From Chrysochromulina parva (lineage: Eukaryota > Haptophyta > Prymnesiales > Chrysochromulinaceae): a DNA stretch of 11,071 nucleotides. Location of the stretch: the NCBI GenBank assembly GCA_002887195.1, contig PJAB01001994.1, positions 1-11,071 on the forward strand, given 5' to 3'. The position numbers were made by a program, and so were the translations under genes. The notes under the pieces were generated by a model, which ran no database searches, had not been told where the DNA came from, and saw only the letters and a list, made by a program, of their open reading frames with translations. Positions 1 to 6,384 of the stretch are shown here, in pieces (position 1 is the stretch's first letter; every line of letters starts with the position of its first letter).

Positions 1-99
1 GTACTGAAGAAGGCCGTCGAAGAGCACGCTGCCGCTCCACTTGACCAGCCACATGTCCTGCGCCGCGTGCCACTCATCATCGTCCAGATGATCGGCTGA
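1..99 (+). CDS. Possible 3' end of an upstream gene (partial, strand uncertain)
   Basis: Reading from base 1 gives 32 codons ending at TGA 97-99; the last residues read VPLIIVQMIG. No domain is recognisable. The opposite strand is also open across these bases, in the frame reading DDDEWHAAQDMWLVKWSG, and runs off the left edge. Third-position GC is similar on both strands (roughly 70-80%), so composition does not decide the strand. The plus-strand reading fits a compact tandem arrangement, ending about 145 bp before the TATA-like box of the next gene. Treat this as an unresolved gene edge. A few hundred more bases to the left would settle it. Confidence 0.22.
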   Translation, partial: VLKKAVEEHAAAPLDQPHVLRRVPLIIVQMIG

Positions 100-244
100 C
101 GCTGGAGGGTCGTTCGCCGCGCGCCTCAACCGGCCGCTTGAGCATCGCGCGCTCGAGCTGATGGCGAAAAATCGCCATAGCCTCAAACTCTCCGGTGGCG
201 GCTTCCAACCTCCGCGAAACCGACGAAAAAAAGGACCCTCCGTC

Positions 245-254
245 TTTATAGTAA
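245..254 (+). promoter_or_regulatory. TATA-like box of the U-box gene
   Basis: TTTATAGTAA stands out in GC-rich surroundings and lies about 81-90 bp before the ATG at 335. This spacing resembles that of the stronger TATA box before the EF-hand gene (TATATAA at 6302-6308, ATG at 6385). Transcription would be expected to start near 275-285. The promoter would then occupy roughly 100-254, the only non-coding space here. Confidence 0.45.
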
Positions 255-265
255 GGAGTCATCGC

Positions 266-292
266 ATGCAACGGATGAACGGAATGAAATAG
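266..292 (+). promoter_or_regulatory. Possible short upstream ORF in the 5' leader
   Basis: ATG at 266 opens an eight-codon ORF (MQRMNGMK) that ends with TAG at 290-292. Two further in-frame ATGs lie at 275 and 284. It sits between the TATA-like box and the main ATG at 335. If transcription starts near 275-285, only the later ATGs would be in the mRNA. It could lower translation of the U-box gene, but this depends on the unknown start site. Confidence 0.2.
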
Positions 293-334
293 TTCGCACG
301 CACGCTCGCGCCACGCGAGCGACTCGACAGGACC

Positions 335-3300
335 ATGGAGGAGCGCTTCCATCGCGCATCCTTCCACCCAGACTTGCTGCTCGTGCCCGAGCGCGACGAC
401 GACGCCCCCCGCTTCGGCCGTGCGTTGCCCGCAGACAGCGCCGCGCCCCTGTTCGCTAGCGAGCGCCTCAAGAAGCGGCTCGAGGATGCAGTCACCTCGT
501 TTGGAGGATGCAGTCACCTCGCCGGCGAGCTCACCGGTCAGCATGGTGATTCCATGGTCATCAACCGGGCATCAGTGGAGTCGGTGCGCAATCAGGGCAC
601 GACCGCCGAATTCCCGCGCACCATCACCGACGGCGTGCACCCGGGAACCAAGTGTCGGAAGACGGGCAAGGCACCCATCCATGGCTGGCGCTATGAGAGC
701 ACCGACCGCGACGCCGATCCGCACGACCTGTCGGCGGCGGCGTACGCAGAGCTCGACTCGACGGCTCGCGCCGCCTACGTGCGCCGCGCGCCAGTCGCGT
801 ACGCGCCCCTCGAAGAGCCGACCGACGAGGACGACGGGCACCTGACTCTCGCGCTGCCGGGCTCACGCCGCGCACTCGCGATGCTGCTGCAGGGCGACGC
901 AGAGCTACAACTCTCGGGTGATGGCCACGACATTGGCGACGACGACGTCTGCTCTGTGATTCTCAAGCTACGCGGCCAAACTGACTCACGGTTCCTCCTC
1001 GCTGAGTACCTCGAGCTCACGTGCAAGCTCGAGCTCGACGAGCATGCTGCGTCGGCCAGCATCGTGCTCGACTGTTTGTTCGATGACGACGATGCGGAAT
1101 CGATGACGAGCACGGAGACGGTGCGCATCTTCCGCGCGATCACGCAGCGCTGGCCCAAATACACGTGCACTGGCCAGGACAAGAGCCTCGGGGTGAGCGG
1201 CAAGTGCTCGATCGCGCGGAGCTTGCGTGCGCAGCTGCCTCGCCTCCTCAAACGCATCATGATGAATGAGGACGAGGACGAGGCCAAGGAGAAGGGGGAG
1301 CAAGGGCAGGATGGGCTGCAGGACGAGGCGGCGGTAGGGAACCAGCCGCTGCGTCGGCTGACCGATCATTTGCCATCGCTCAGCCTAGAGCAGCTCGCTG
1401 AGGTGCTCGACTGGCTGCCCACGGAGAAGCTGGAACGGCTGCCGCGTCTGCAGGGAAGTGTCAAGCTGGCTGACGTGCCGCTCTCCCGTTCCGGGTATTC
1501 CTCCGTGACTTGCATTCCTGTGCAATTGCAAGCCGAGGCGACTGCGCGCCATGCCGAGGGTGCCCTCGGCAAACTCGAGGTCGGCATGCTGCTCTACATG
1601 TGCACCCAGCACGGCAAGAGGGCTACGTTCGGTTTCCCTCATCTCGACGTTCCCCAACTAGACGGCATCGAGGCGTACGACATGAGCGCCACACTCACCA
1701 ACCTACTCGATACCACGCGCGTCAAAACCATGAGCTCTAGCTTCATATACCCTGAACATCATCCTGATGGCGGCGCGCTCGACTTCAACATCAAGGACAT
1801 GCTCGTCGAGCCCAAAGCCGCGCCGCCTAGAATGCAGACGGAGCGCGAGATGCTGATCGCGCAGTGCTCGCTCACGCTGTCGCTCACGCGGCGCGCTAGC
1901 TCCCTGCGCCTCGCCGTGCTACAGCGCTGGGCGGCGGCCCACAGTGCGCGAGTGCGCGGCGAGGTGCCACTGATGGCGGCGGCGGCGCCGCCGCCGGCGA
2001 CCTTGGCTTCGCCCTCGATCGGTGCGCTCATCTGCTTCTACGCTGAGTGCATCGCACGCCTCGAAGCCAAGCCTGGGGCCGCCAACTCGCTCCGCGCGAC
2101 CGTGCTCGACGCCTCGCTCGTTCCACATGCGGTGCGCTCGGCCGCGACGCTCTGTGCCTTGGTGCGTGAGAGAGCGGCTTCGCTCGATGTGGACACACTC
2201 AAACGGCTACTCTCGTCACGACCGCTGCCTCCGCATAAGGTGGAGGCGGCCGAGGCGAAGTCAAAGGCCAGGGTGGCGGCCGAGACGATGGCGAAGCAAT
2301 TAGGCACGGCAGCCGCGGCGGCGGCGGCAGTGCAGCCGTCGACGAAGTCGGTGCGTGCATTTCGACGTGCGTCTCGCGAGCCCACCTCGGCCTCAACGCG
2401 GTCCCCCTCCGCCTCTGGCTCCGAGGCGGGGGCGGAGCCAGAGGACATCTCGAGAGCGTCGGAGGGCGAGGAGGGGGACGATGAGCCGCCAGACGATGAG
2501 GATGATGAGGAGGAGGAGGCCGGGCAGGAGCAGGCTGAGCTACTCAACAACGACGGAGAAGTCGACGACGACCATACGCGTGCCCAGCAGCGACCCATCG
2601 GCATCCCACCGCCGCTTCCAGCGGCCCCGGCAGTTGCTCAAGGAGTGACGCCAATGGAGACGGAGGCGGCGGCGACAGAGGAGAAGGCGGAGGCCGAATC
2701 GAAGGCCAAGGCGGAGGCGGAGGAGACAGCGGCTGTCGAGGGAGCAGCTGAGGCGGTGGCGCTGCTGGATGAATCGCTCGCTCAGGAGGAGGCAGCACTG
2801 CTCGAGGCACTCGCCCCGTGGGGCGCCACCCACTCGGCCGCCGACATCGCCCGCATCGCCCCATGCCTACGCCTCGATCTGCTGCCTTTGGCCACGGTGG
2901 CTGAGCACGTGTTCACTCCGGGCCGCCTGCTGAGCGCCGCGAGCATCGACGATGCCATCGGCCGGCCGCTTCGCGAGGCGCTGAGCGACGCGCTGTTGCC
3001 GGGGGTGCGTCACCTGCGGCTGAGCTCCCTGCAGGACGACCCTCCGGCCGAGCTTGCATGCGTCATCAGCATGGAGGTGATGGTGGATCCGGTAATTGCG
3101 GCGGATGGAAAGAGTTACGAGCGTGCCTCCATCGAAGCATATTGGAAGCAGCAAGGCGGCAAGCCCATCTCGCCTGTCACGCGCGAGGTCCTCCCGACTA
3201 GCAATCTCGTCCCCAACATCAACCTGCGCTCCATTTGCCACGAGTACCGGCAGCGTCACGCGCGCTCGAAGGCAGCGGCGACATCGACTGAGCAGCTCAC

Positions 3301-3745
3301 GCTCAGTGCGCTCCATGCGGCCCACCTGCGCACGAAGGCGCTCCAGATGGCGCCGCTCATCACGCGTGCTGTGCATCAGGCTTGCGAAGCGGCGGCTGCA
3401 GGCGCTCGAGTCACCGCCGGGACGATCGGCAAGCGTGCGCGTGCGCAACCGACTTGGACCAGCGACGATAACAGCAAGCTTGGCAAGCGTGCGTGCGCCG
3501 GCTGTGGCAATGATGGCGAGCACGAAGAAGAGCACGGGGAGGGCGATGACCGCGGCGCCGAGGGCGCTTCGCTCGAGGCCGAGGGCGCCGTCGAGGGCGC
3601 TGCCAAGGAGAATGGCGGGCAGGGTGGCAAGAAGGCGATGCGCACCGCCGGCCGCCCCCAGGGCGGTGCACGCGCGCTACTGGCGGCCGCTGCGGCTGAC
3701 GTTACGGCTGACGCCTACGACCCCAAGGGCTGCGGCATCGCATGA
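335..3745 (+). CDS. U-box domain protein, probable E3 ubiquitin ligase, 1136 aa
   Basis: A single uninterrupted reading frame. The ATG sits in a strong Kozak context (GACCATGG), 81-90 bp after a TATA-like box. Residues 902-972 form a U-box: DDPPAEL, the VDPVIAADGKSYER core, IEAYW, the KPISPVT turn, and LVPNINLRSICHEY. U-boxes adopt a RING-like fold without zinc and recruit E2 enzymes, so a ubiquitin ligase role is likely. Residues 1-640 match no family I know; they look globular, with a Glu/Asp-rich gap at 311-332. Residues 700-735 are very acidic, 775-805 are rich in Ala, Glu and Lys (probably coiled coil or disordered), and 1060-1110 are Gly/Glu-rich. No WD, ARM or TPR repeats were seen, so the substrate-binding part is unknown. 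A 22-bp frame-shifting duplication near residues 50-62 makes the N-terminus less certain; Met74 is an alternative start. Confidence 0.8.
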   Translation: MEERFHRASFHPDLLLVPERDDDAPRFGRALPADSAAPLFASERLKKRLEDAVTSFGGCSHLAGELTGQHGDSMVINRASVESVRNQGTTAEFPRTITDGVHPGTKCRKTGKAPIHGWRYESTDRDADPHDLSAAAYAELDSTARAAYVRRAPVAYAPLEEPTDEDDGHLTLALPGSRRALAMLLQGDAELQLSGDGHDIGDDDVCSVILKLRGQTDSRFLLAEYLELTCKLELDEHAASASIVLDCLFDDDDAESMTSTETVRIFRAITQRWPKYTCTGQDKSLGVSGKCSIARSLRAQLPRLLKRIMMNEDEDEAKEKGEQGQDGLQDEAAVGNQPLRRLTDHLPSLSLEQLAEVLDWLPTEKLERLPRLQGSVKLADVPLSRSGYSSVTCIPVQLQAEATARHAEGALGKLEVGMLLYMCTQHGKRATFGFPHLDVPQLDGIEAYDMSATLTNLLDTTRVKTMSSSFIYPEHHPDGGALDFNIKDMLVEPKAAPPRMQTEREMLIAQCSLTLSLTRRASSLRLAVLQRWAAAHSARVRGEVPLMAAAAPPPATLASPSIGALICFYAECIARLEAKPGAANSLRATVLDASLVPHAVRSAATLCALVRERAASLDVDTLKRLLSSRPLPPHKVEAAEAKSKARVAAETMAKQLGTAAAAAAAVQPSTKSVRAFRRASREPTSASTRSPSASGSEAGAEPEDISRASEGEEGDDEPPDDEDDEEEEAGQEQAELLNNDGEVDDDHTRAQQRPIGIPPPLPAAPAVAQGVTPMETEAAATEEKAEAESKAKAEAEETAAVEGAAEAVALLDESLAQEEAALLEALAPWGATHSAADIARIAPCLRLDLLPLATVAEHVFTPGRLLSAASIDDAIGRPLREALSDALLPGVRHLRLSSLQDDPPAELACVISMEVMVDPVIAADGKSYERASIEAYWKQQGGKPISPVTREVLPTSNLVPNINLRSICHEYRQRHARSKAAATSTEQLTLSALHAAHLRTKALQMAPLITRAVHQACEAAAAGARVTAGTIGKRARAQPTWTSDDNSKLGKRACAGCGNDGEHEEEHGEGDDRGAEGASLEAEGAVEGAAKENGGQGGKKAMRTAGRPQGGARALLAAAAADVTADAYDPKGCGIA
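482..521 (+). repeat. Tandem duplication, 18-bp unit with 22-bp period
   Basis: GAGGATGCAGTCACCTCG occurs at 482-499 and again at 504-521, identical, separated by TTTG. The period of 22 is not a multiple of three, so the two copies are read in different frames: the first as EDAVTS and the second as part of GGCSHL. Inside the U-box gene this means the frame before the repeat differs from the one used without it. Confidence 0.85.
2430..2790 (+). repeat. Low-complexity acidic and Ala/Glu/Lys-rich coding tract
   Basis: Within the U-box gene, residues about 700-735 are dominated by Glu and Asp from GAG/GAT/GAC runs, and residues about 775-805 are Ala-Glu-Lys rich. These are probably a disordered linker and a helical stretch separating the unrecognised N-terminal half from the U-box. 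Tracts like this expand and contract by slippage and are poor guides to homology. Confidence 0.6.
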
Positions 3746-4366
3746 ACGAGGCGAGCACGAGAGGCGTGAACGAGGTCCGGGGCGGAGCACGCACTGAGGA
3801 GCGGAGCTGGAAGTCGAAGAGGGATGGGAACAGCCGGCGGGGAAGTCCAGGGGTCAGAGAGTAGTCGGAGAGCACAAGCGCACGGACACCGTAGGACACC
3901 GACGGAAGATGGGGCACGACGCACGGCGGCACGGCGCACGCGGGCAAGTGTACGCGGCAGGGGCCGAGCCAGAAGGGGCCGAACGTAAAAGCGCCAAGCA
4001 AGCGCTTGGGCGTACTTACTGGCAGGGCGCCTTTGTCATGTCATCATTTTTGAACATGCATTTGAATGAATTTGGAATCCACGGGTTTGGGGCGGTTGTT
4101 TAACTTTAACCCAGGTATTGCCATCCAATGTTGTCCTCGCATTAATCATAACAAAAAGAAGATGTTCATACAAGCGAACGTAACTATTAAAATTAGCGGA
4201 AGGGGAAGCGCGTAAAACTACCGGTACTGTGCGCCTTCAGGATCGTGAACGGCCGCCCCGGGTCTTCACATGGCATGGCGTCAGTACACGAGTACGGTAG
4301 GCATCCCCAGATTATGCGGCCGCCGTTCTAGAAGTTCAAGCTCGACTCGGATCTCGGTACCATACC
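3746..4366. other. Convergent intergenic region with AT-rich island
   Basis: The region lies between the 3' end of the plus-strand U-box gene and the 3' end of the minus-strand CobW-type gene, so it should hold both 3' UTRs and poly(A) sites. About 3746-3930 is GC- and purine-rich on the plus strand. About 4030-4200 is distinctly AT-rich, with TTTAACTTTAAC near 4100 and ACTATTAAAATTAG near 4180. The short ORFs here have no convincing codon bias or domains. No RNA gene, inverted repeat or mobile element was seen, and I could not identify a poly(A) signal with confidence. Confidence 0.5.
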
Positions 4367-5938
4367 TCACGAAAGTTCCAAACTGCGGATCACCTCGTCC
4401 TCGTCGTGGGGCGCAAAGATCAGGCTGCCGTCTTCGAGCTTCACTTGGTACGGGGCAACCTCTTCTGGCGCCCAGCCTGCCTCGCGATACATGTGTGCGA
4501 CGACGACGCCTTTGTACCACCCATCGCCCAGGTTACACTCGACTGGGGTGCCGATTTCAAAGCGCAGTGGCACCTTGATAACCATGTCGGTGTCGAGCGG
4601 CGCCACAATGAAGCGACCGTCATCGAGCTGCACGCGGTACGGTGCGACGCCGGCCAGCCCCTCCTCCCTATGCATCCGAGCCACGACCTTGCCCTTGCGC
4701 CAGGTGGGCTCCGAGGCATAGTCGGGACCGACAAGAATGCATTGTACCTCGTCCCCGATTTGGAAGCGCAGCGCCGCGAGCTTCTTCGCCTCCATCTCGG
4801 GCGTATACAGGCACGCGCTGAACTCCGCTCGCAGTGCGTCCGCATCCAAGTGCTTGCCGATGAAGACGAGCTTGTTGGTGCGCGCCTCGCCCTCGGCCCA
4901 CTCATCTCCGTAAGCGCCGTTGAAGACCATGTGCACGCCTTGGTACACGAACTTTTGCGGAGCACCTTGCAGCGCCAGGATGCCTTTCATTCGAAAAATG
5001 TCCCCACCCCTGTCGCGCAGCATCGTGCTGATCCATTCGTCGATGGCGACGAGATCGACCTCGCCCGGCTCGGAGATGGCGACACTTGTGACGGTCGCAT
5101 CGTGCTCGTGATGGGCGTGATGGGCATCCGTGTCCAAGAAGCCCTCGTCCATCTCGAGCGTGCGTTGCAGGTCGAAGGCCCCGAGGTCGAGCACCGAGCC
5201 CACACCCACTGATGACTGCATGCATTGCTCGATCGGAGCGAACGCATTGATCTCGCGAAGACGCTTCTCGACGCGCGCAAGGTCCGACGGGCTCACCAGG
5301 TCAATCTTGTTGAGCAAGATGCGATCCGCAAACGCCACCTGCTCGACCGCCTCGTTCTCGGCGCCCTCGGGTTTCTCCTCATCCAGGTGCTGCTCCACGT
5401 GCATCGCATCGACCATGGTGATGATGCCATCGAGGCGGAAGTGCTCTTTGACGGACTCCTCTAAGAAGAAAGTCTGGGCGACAGGAGCTGGATCGGCGAG
5501 CCCGGTCGTTTCGATGATCACCCCGTCAATGTTGAGCTTTTTGGACGCAATCCTGTCCTGGAGCCGATTGAGCACGAGGACGAGGTCCTGCCGAACGGTG
5601 CAGCAGATGCACCCATTCATCATGATTATTATTTCTTCCCCTTCCGCCTGCAGCTTCGCATTCTTCGCGAGGAGCGCATCATCGATTCCCACAGCGCCGA
5701 ACTCGTTCTCTATGATGGCCAGCTTCTTCCCGTGCTGCGCCGTCAGGATGTGGTTTATCAGCGTAGTCTTGCCGGAGCCAAGGAAGCCAGTCAGCACGGT
5801 GACAGGCATGCGCCGATCGCCTGCATTGGGCACCGGCGTCGTTGCCGGTGCCAGAGCGTCCCCAGCCTTCAGGACGAAGAGCAGAAGACCCACGGACAAA
5901 CGCGTCCGTCCGTCCCGACGGTGAGGGCGCGCCACCAT
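4367..5938 (-). CDS. COG0523/CobW-family metallochaperone GTPase with two C-terminal modules, 523 aa
   Basis: P-loop GTPase of the CobW/COG0523 family, whose members insert or deliver metals such as zinc or cobalt. Residues 48-58 (VLTGFLGSGKT) hold the Walker A motif, 76-89 the family's ENEFGAVGIDDALL stretch, 109-113 the metal-binding CxCC (GCICC), 143-150 ETTGLADP and 210-213 the NKID guanine-specificity motif. A His-rich linker (DAHHAHHEHD, 271-280) precedes the CobW C-terminal domain (about 283-378). Residues 390-454 and 458-518 are tandem copies of a ~65-residue module (FxIGxxVxC...W.KG.VV...REE/A...APYxVxLxDG.xIxAPxDxDxVI), longer than typical family members. The leader has a basic start, a hydrophobic LSVGLLLFVL core and GDA/LAP, like a secretory or complex-plastid signal. 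The CPELVPI motif of cytosolic ZNG1 proteins is absent. The ATG at 5938 is the first in frame after an upstream stop. Met44 could give a cytosolic form. Confidence 0.9.
   Translation of the reverse strand: MVARPHRRDGRTRLSVGLLLFVLKAGDALAPATTPVPNAGDRRMPVTVLTGFLGSGKTTLINHILTAQHGKKLAIIENEFGAVGIDDALLAKNAKLQAEGEEIIIMMNGCICCTVRQDLVLVLNRLQDRIASKKLNIDGVIIETTGLADPAPVAQTFFLEESVKEHFRLDGIITMVDAMHVEQHLDEEKPEGAENEAVEQVAFADRILLNKIDLVSPSDLARVEKRLREINAFAPIEQCMQSSVGVGSVLDLGAFDLQRTLEMDEGFLDTDAHHAHHEHDATVTSVAISEPGEVDLVAIDEWISTMLRDRGGDIFRMKGILALQGAPQKFVYQGVHMVFNGAYGDEWAEGEARTNKLVFIGKHLDADALRAEFSACLYTPEMEAKKLAALRFQIGDEVQCILVGPDYASEPTWRKGKVVARMHREEGLAGVAPYRVQLDDGRFIVAPLDTDMVIKVPLRFEIGTPVECNLGDGWYKGVVVAHMYREAGWAPEEVAPYQVKLEDGSLIFAPHDEDEVIRSLELS
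4385..4771 (-). repeat. Coding tandem duplication: two ~65-residue C-terminal modules of the CobW-type protein
   Basis: On the minus strand, residues 390-454 (about 4771-4577) and 458-518 (about 4567-4385) align over their length. Shared positions include LRFxIGxxVxC, a Trp followed by KG, VVA(R/H)M(H/Y)RE, VAPY(R/Q)V, DG and IxAPxDxD. The first copy has a longer loop between the conserved Cys and Trp. The copies have diverged in both DNA and protein, so the duplication is not recent. The fold is unknown to me; the pattern suggests a small beta-barrel. Confidence 0.75.
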
Positions 5939-6023
5939 CTCGGCTGCTCAACAAGCTGCTACAGGTGATCAAGTGGTACCGCACTGTTGCACCGCGACCG
6001 TCGACGCCATGACGGAGGCGCTT

Positions 6024-6030
6024 CTAAAAG
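6024..6030 (-). promoter_or_regulatory. Weak TATA-like box for the CobW-type gene
   Basis: On the minus strand this reads TTTTAGA, ending about 86 bp before the ATG at 5938. The spacing matches the TATA-to-ATG distances of the other two genes in the window, but the sequence is a poor match. The assignment rests mainly on spacing. Confidence 0.2.
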
Positions 6031-6301
6031 GTCAGCTAAGAACGTCATCCCATATTCATCCGAGCGAAGAGGACTCAGCTCAGAACGACGCATTCTTCGA
6101 CACGGCCTGGATATATTGATATAGGTCAGTTCATGAATCGGCTTGTTTGTCGAGCGAGACTGGGAAGTGTCGTGTTTTGCAGCGTCTGGACCCGCGACTT
6201 CTTGCCGGATTCGTTGAGTCGGGCCCCCGCGGATTCGGTCGTCTCGCGGTCGCGCGGGTGCGTCTTGGTGGGTTGGGATGGATGTGAGGTTCGTCAGGGT
6301 T

Positions 6302-6308
6302 TATATAA
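6302..6308 (+). promoter_or_regulatory. TATA box of the EF-hand membrane protein gene
   Basis: TATATAA, within TTTATATAAG, is a near-consensus TATA box. A start site about 25-30 bp downstream falls near TTTCACAATCGTCATC (6320-6335), which offers initiator-like CA dinucleotides. The next ATG on the plus strand is at 6385, with none between, so this box decides the start codon: the in-frame ATG at 6133 would lie upstream of transcription. The leader from about 6330 to 6384 is AT-rich, unlike the coding sequence. Confidence 0.65.
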
Positions 6309-6384
6309 GTCTGGGAGGTTTCACAATCGTCATCAACCAAAACCAAAATACTTTATCAGTTTTCGGCACAAAATTAGACGCTAC

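Larger units (their letters stand above)
5939..6384. promoter_or_regulatory. Divergent promoter region between the CobW-type and EF-hand genes
   Basis: These 446 bp separate the two divergent start codons and should hold both promoters. The clearest element is the TATA box at 6302-6308 for the plus-strand gene. GATATATTGATATA at 6110-6123 is a second AT-rich island containing two GATATA copies. The minus strand has TTTTAGA at 6030-6024, at a TATA-like distance from the CobW-type start. An ORF continues upstream in frame with the EF-hand gene to an ATG at 6133, but its translation is not convincing and it spans the TATA box. No zinc-responsive motif could be identified by eye. Confidence 0.5.

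Noticed and set aside
77..544. 155-aa minus-strand ORF across the U-box gene start
   Set aside because: It overlaps the promoter and N-terminus of the better-supported gene, has many A/T third positions unlike the other genes, and shows no domain.
3909..4103. 64-aa plus-strand ORF in the convergent intergenic region
   Set aside because: It changes composition halfway as it enters the AT-rich island, with no codon bias, domain or promoter.
4326..4338. Heat-shock-element-like TTCTAGAAGTTC
   Set aside because: The third unit is out of register by one base, and the site lies at the 3' ends of both neighbouring genes.
4316..4356. NotI, XbaI and KpnI-like sites close together, like a cloning polylinker
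   Set aside because: The surrounding sequence is not vector-like, and such palindromes are expected in GC-rich DNA. No other vector sequence was seen.
4406..5924. Long plus-strand ORFs antisense to the CobW-type gene (268 and 264 aa)
   Set aside because: They mirror a GC-rich coding frame on the other strand and have no recognisable motifs, whereas the minus strand has every GTPase motif.
6133..6384. In-frame upstream extension of the EF-hand protein to ATG 6133
   Set aside because: It spans the strong TATA box at 6302-6308, and the translation is Arg/Ser/Cys-rich without protein-like character. 6385 is the first ATG after the TATA box.
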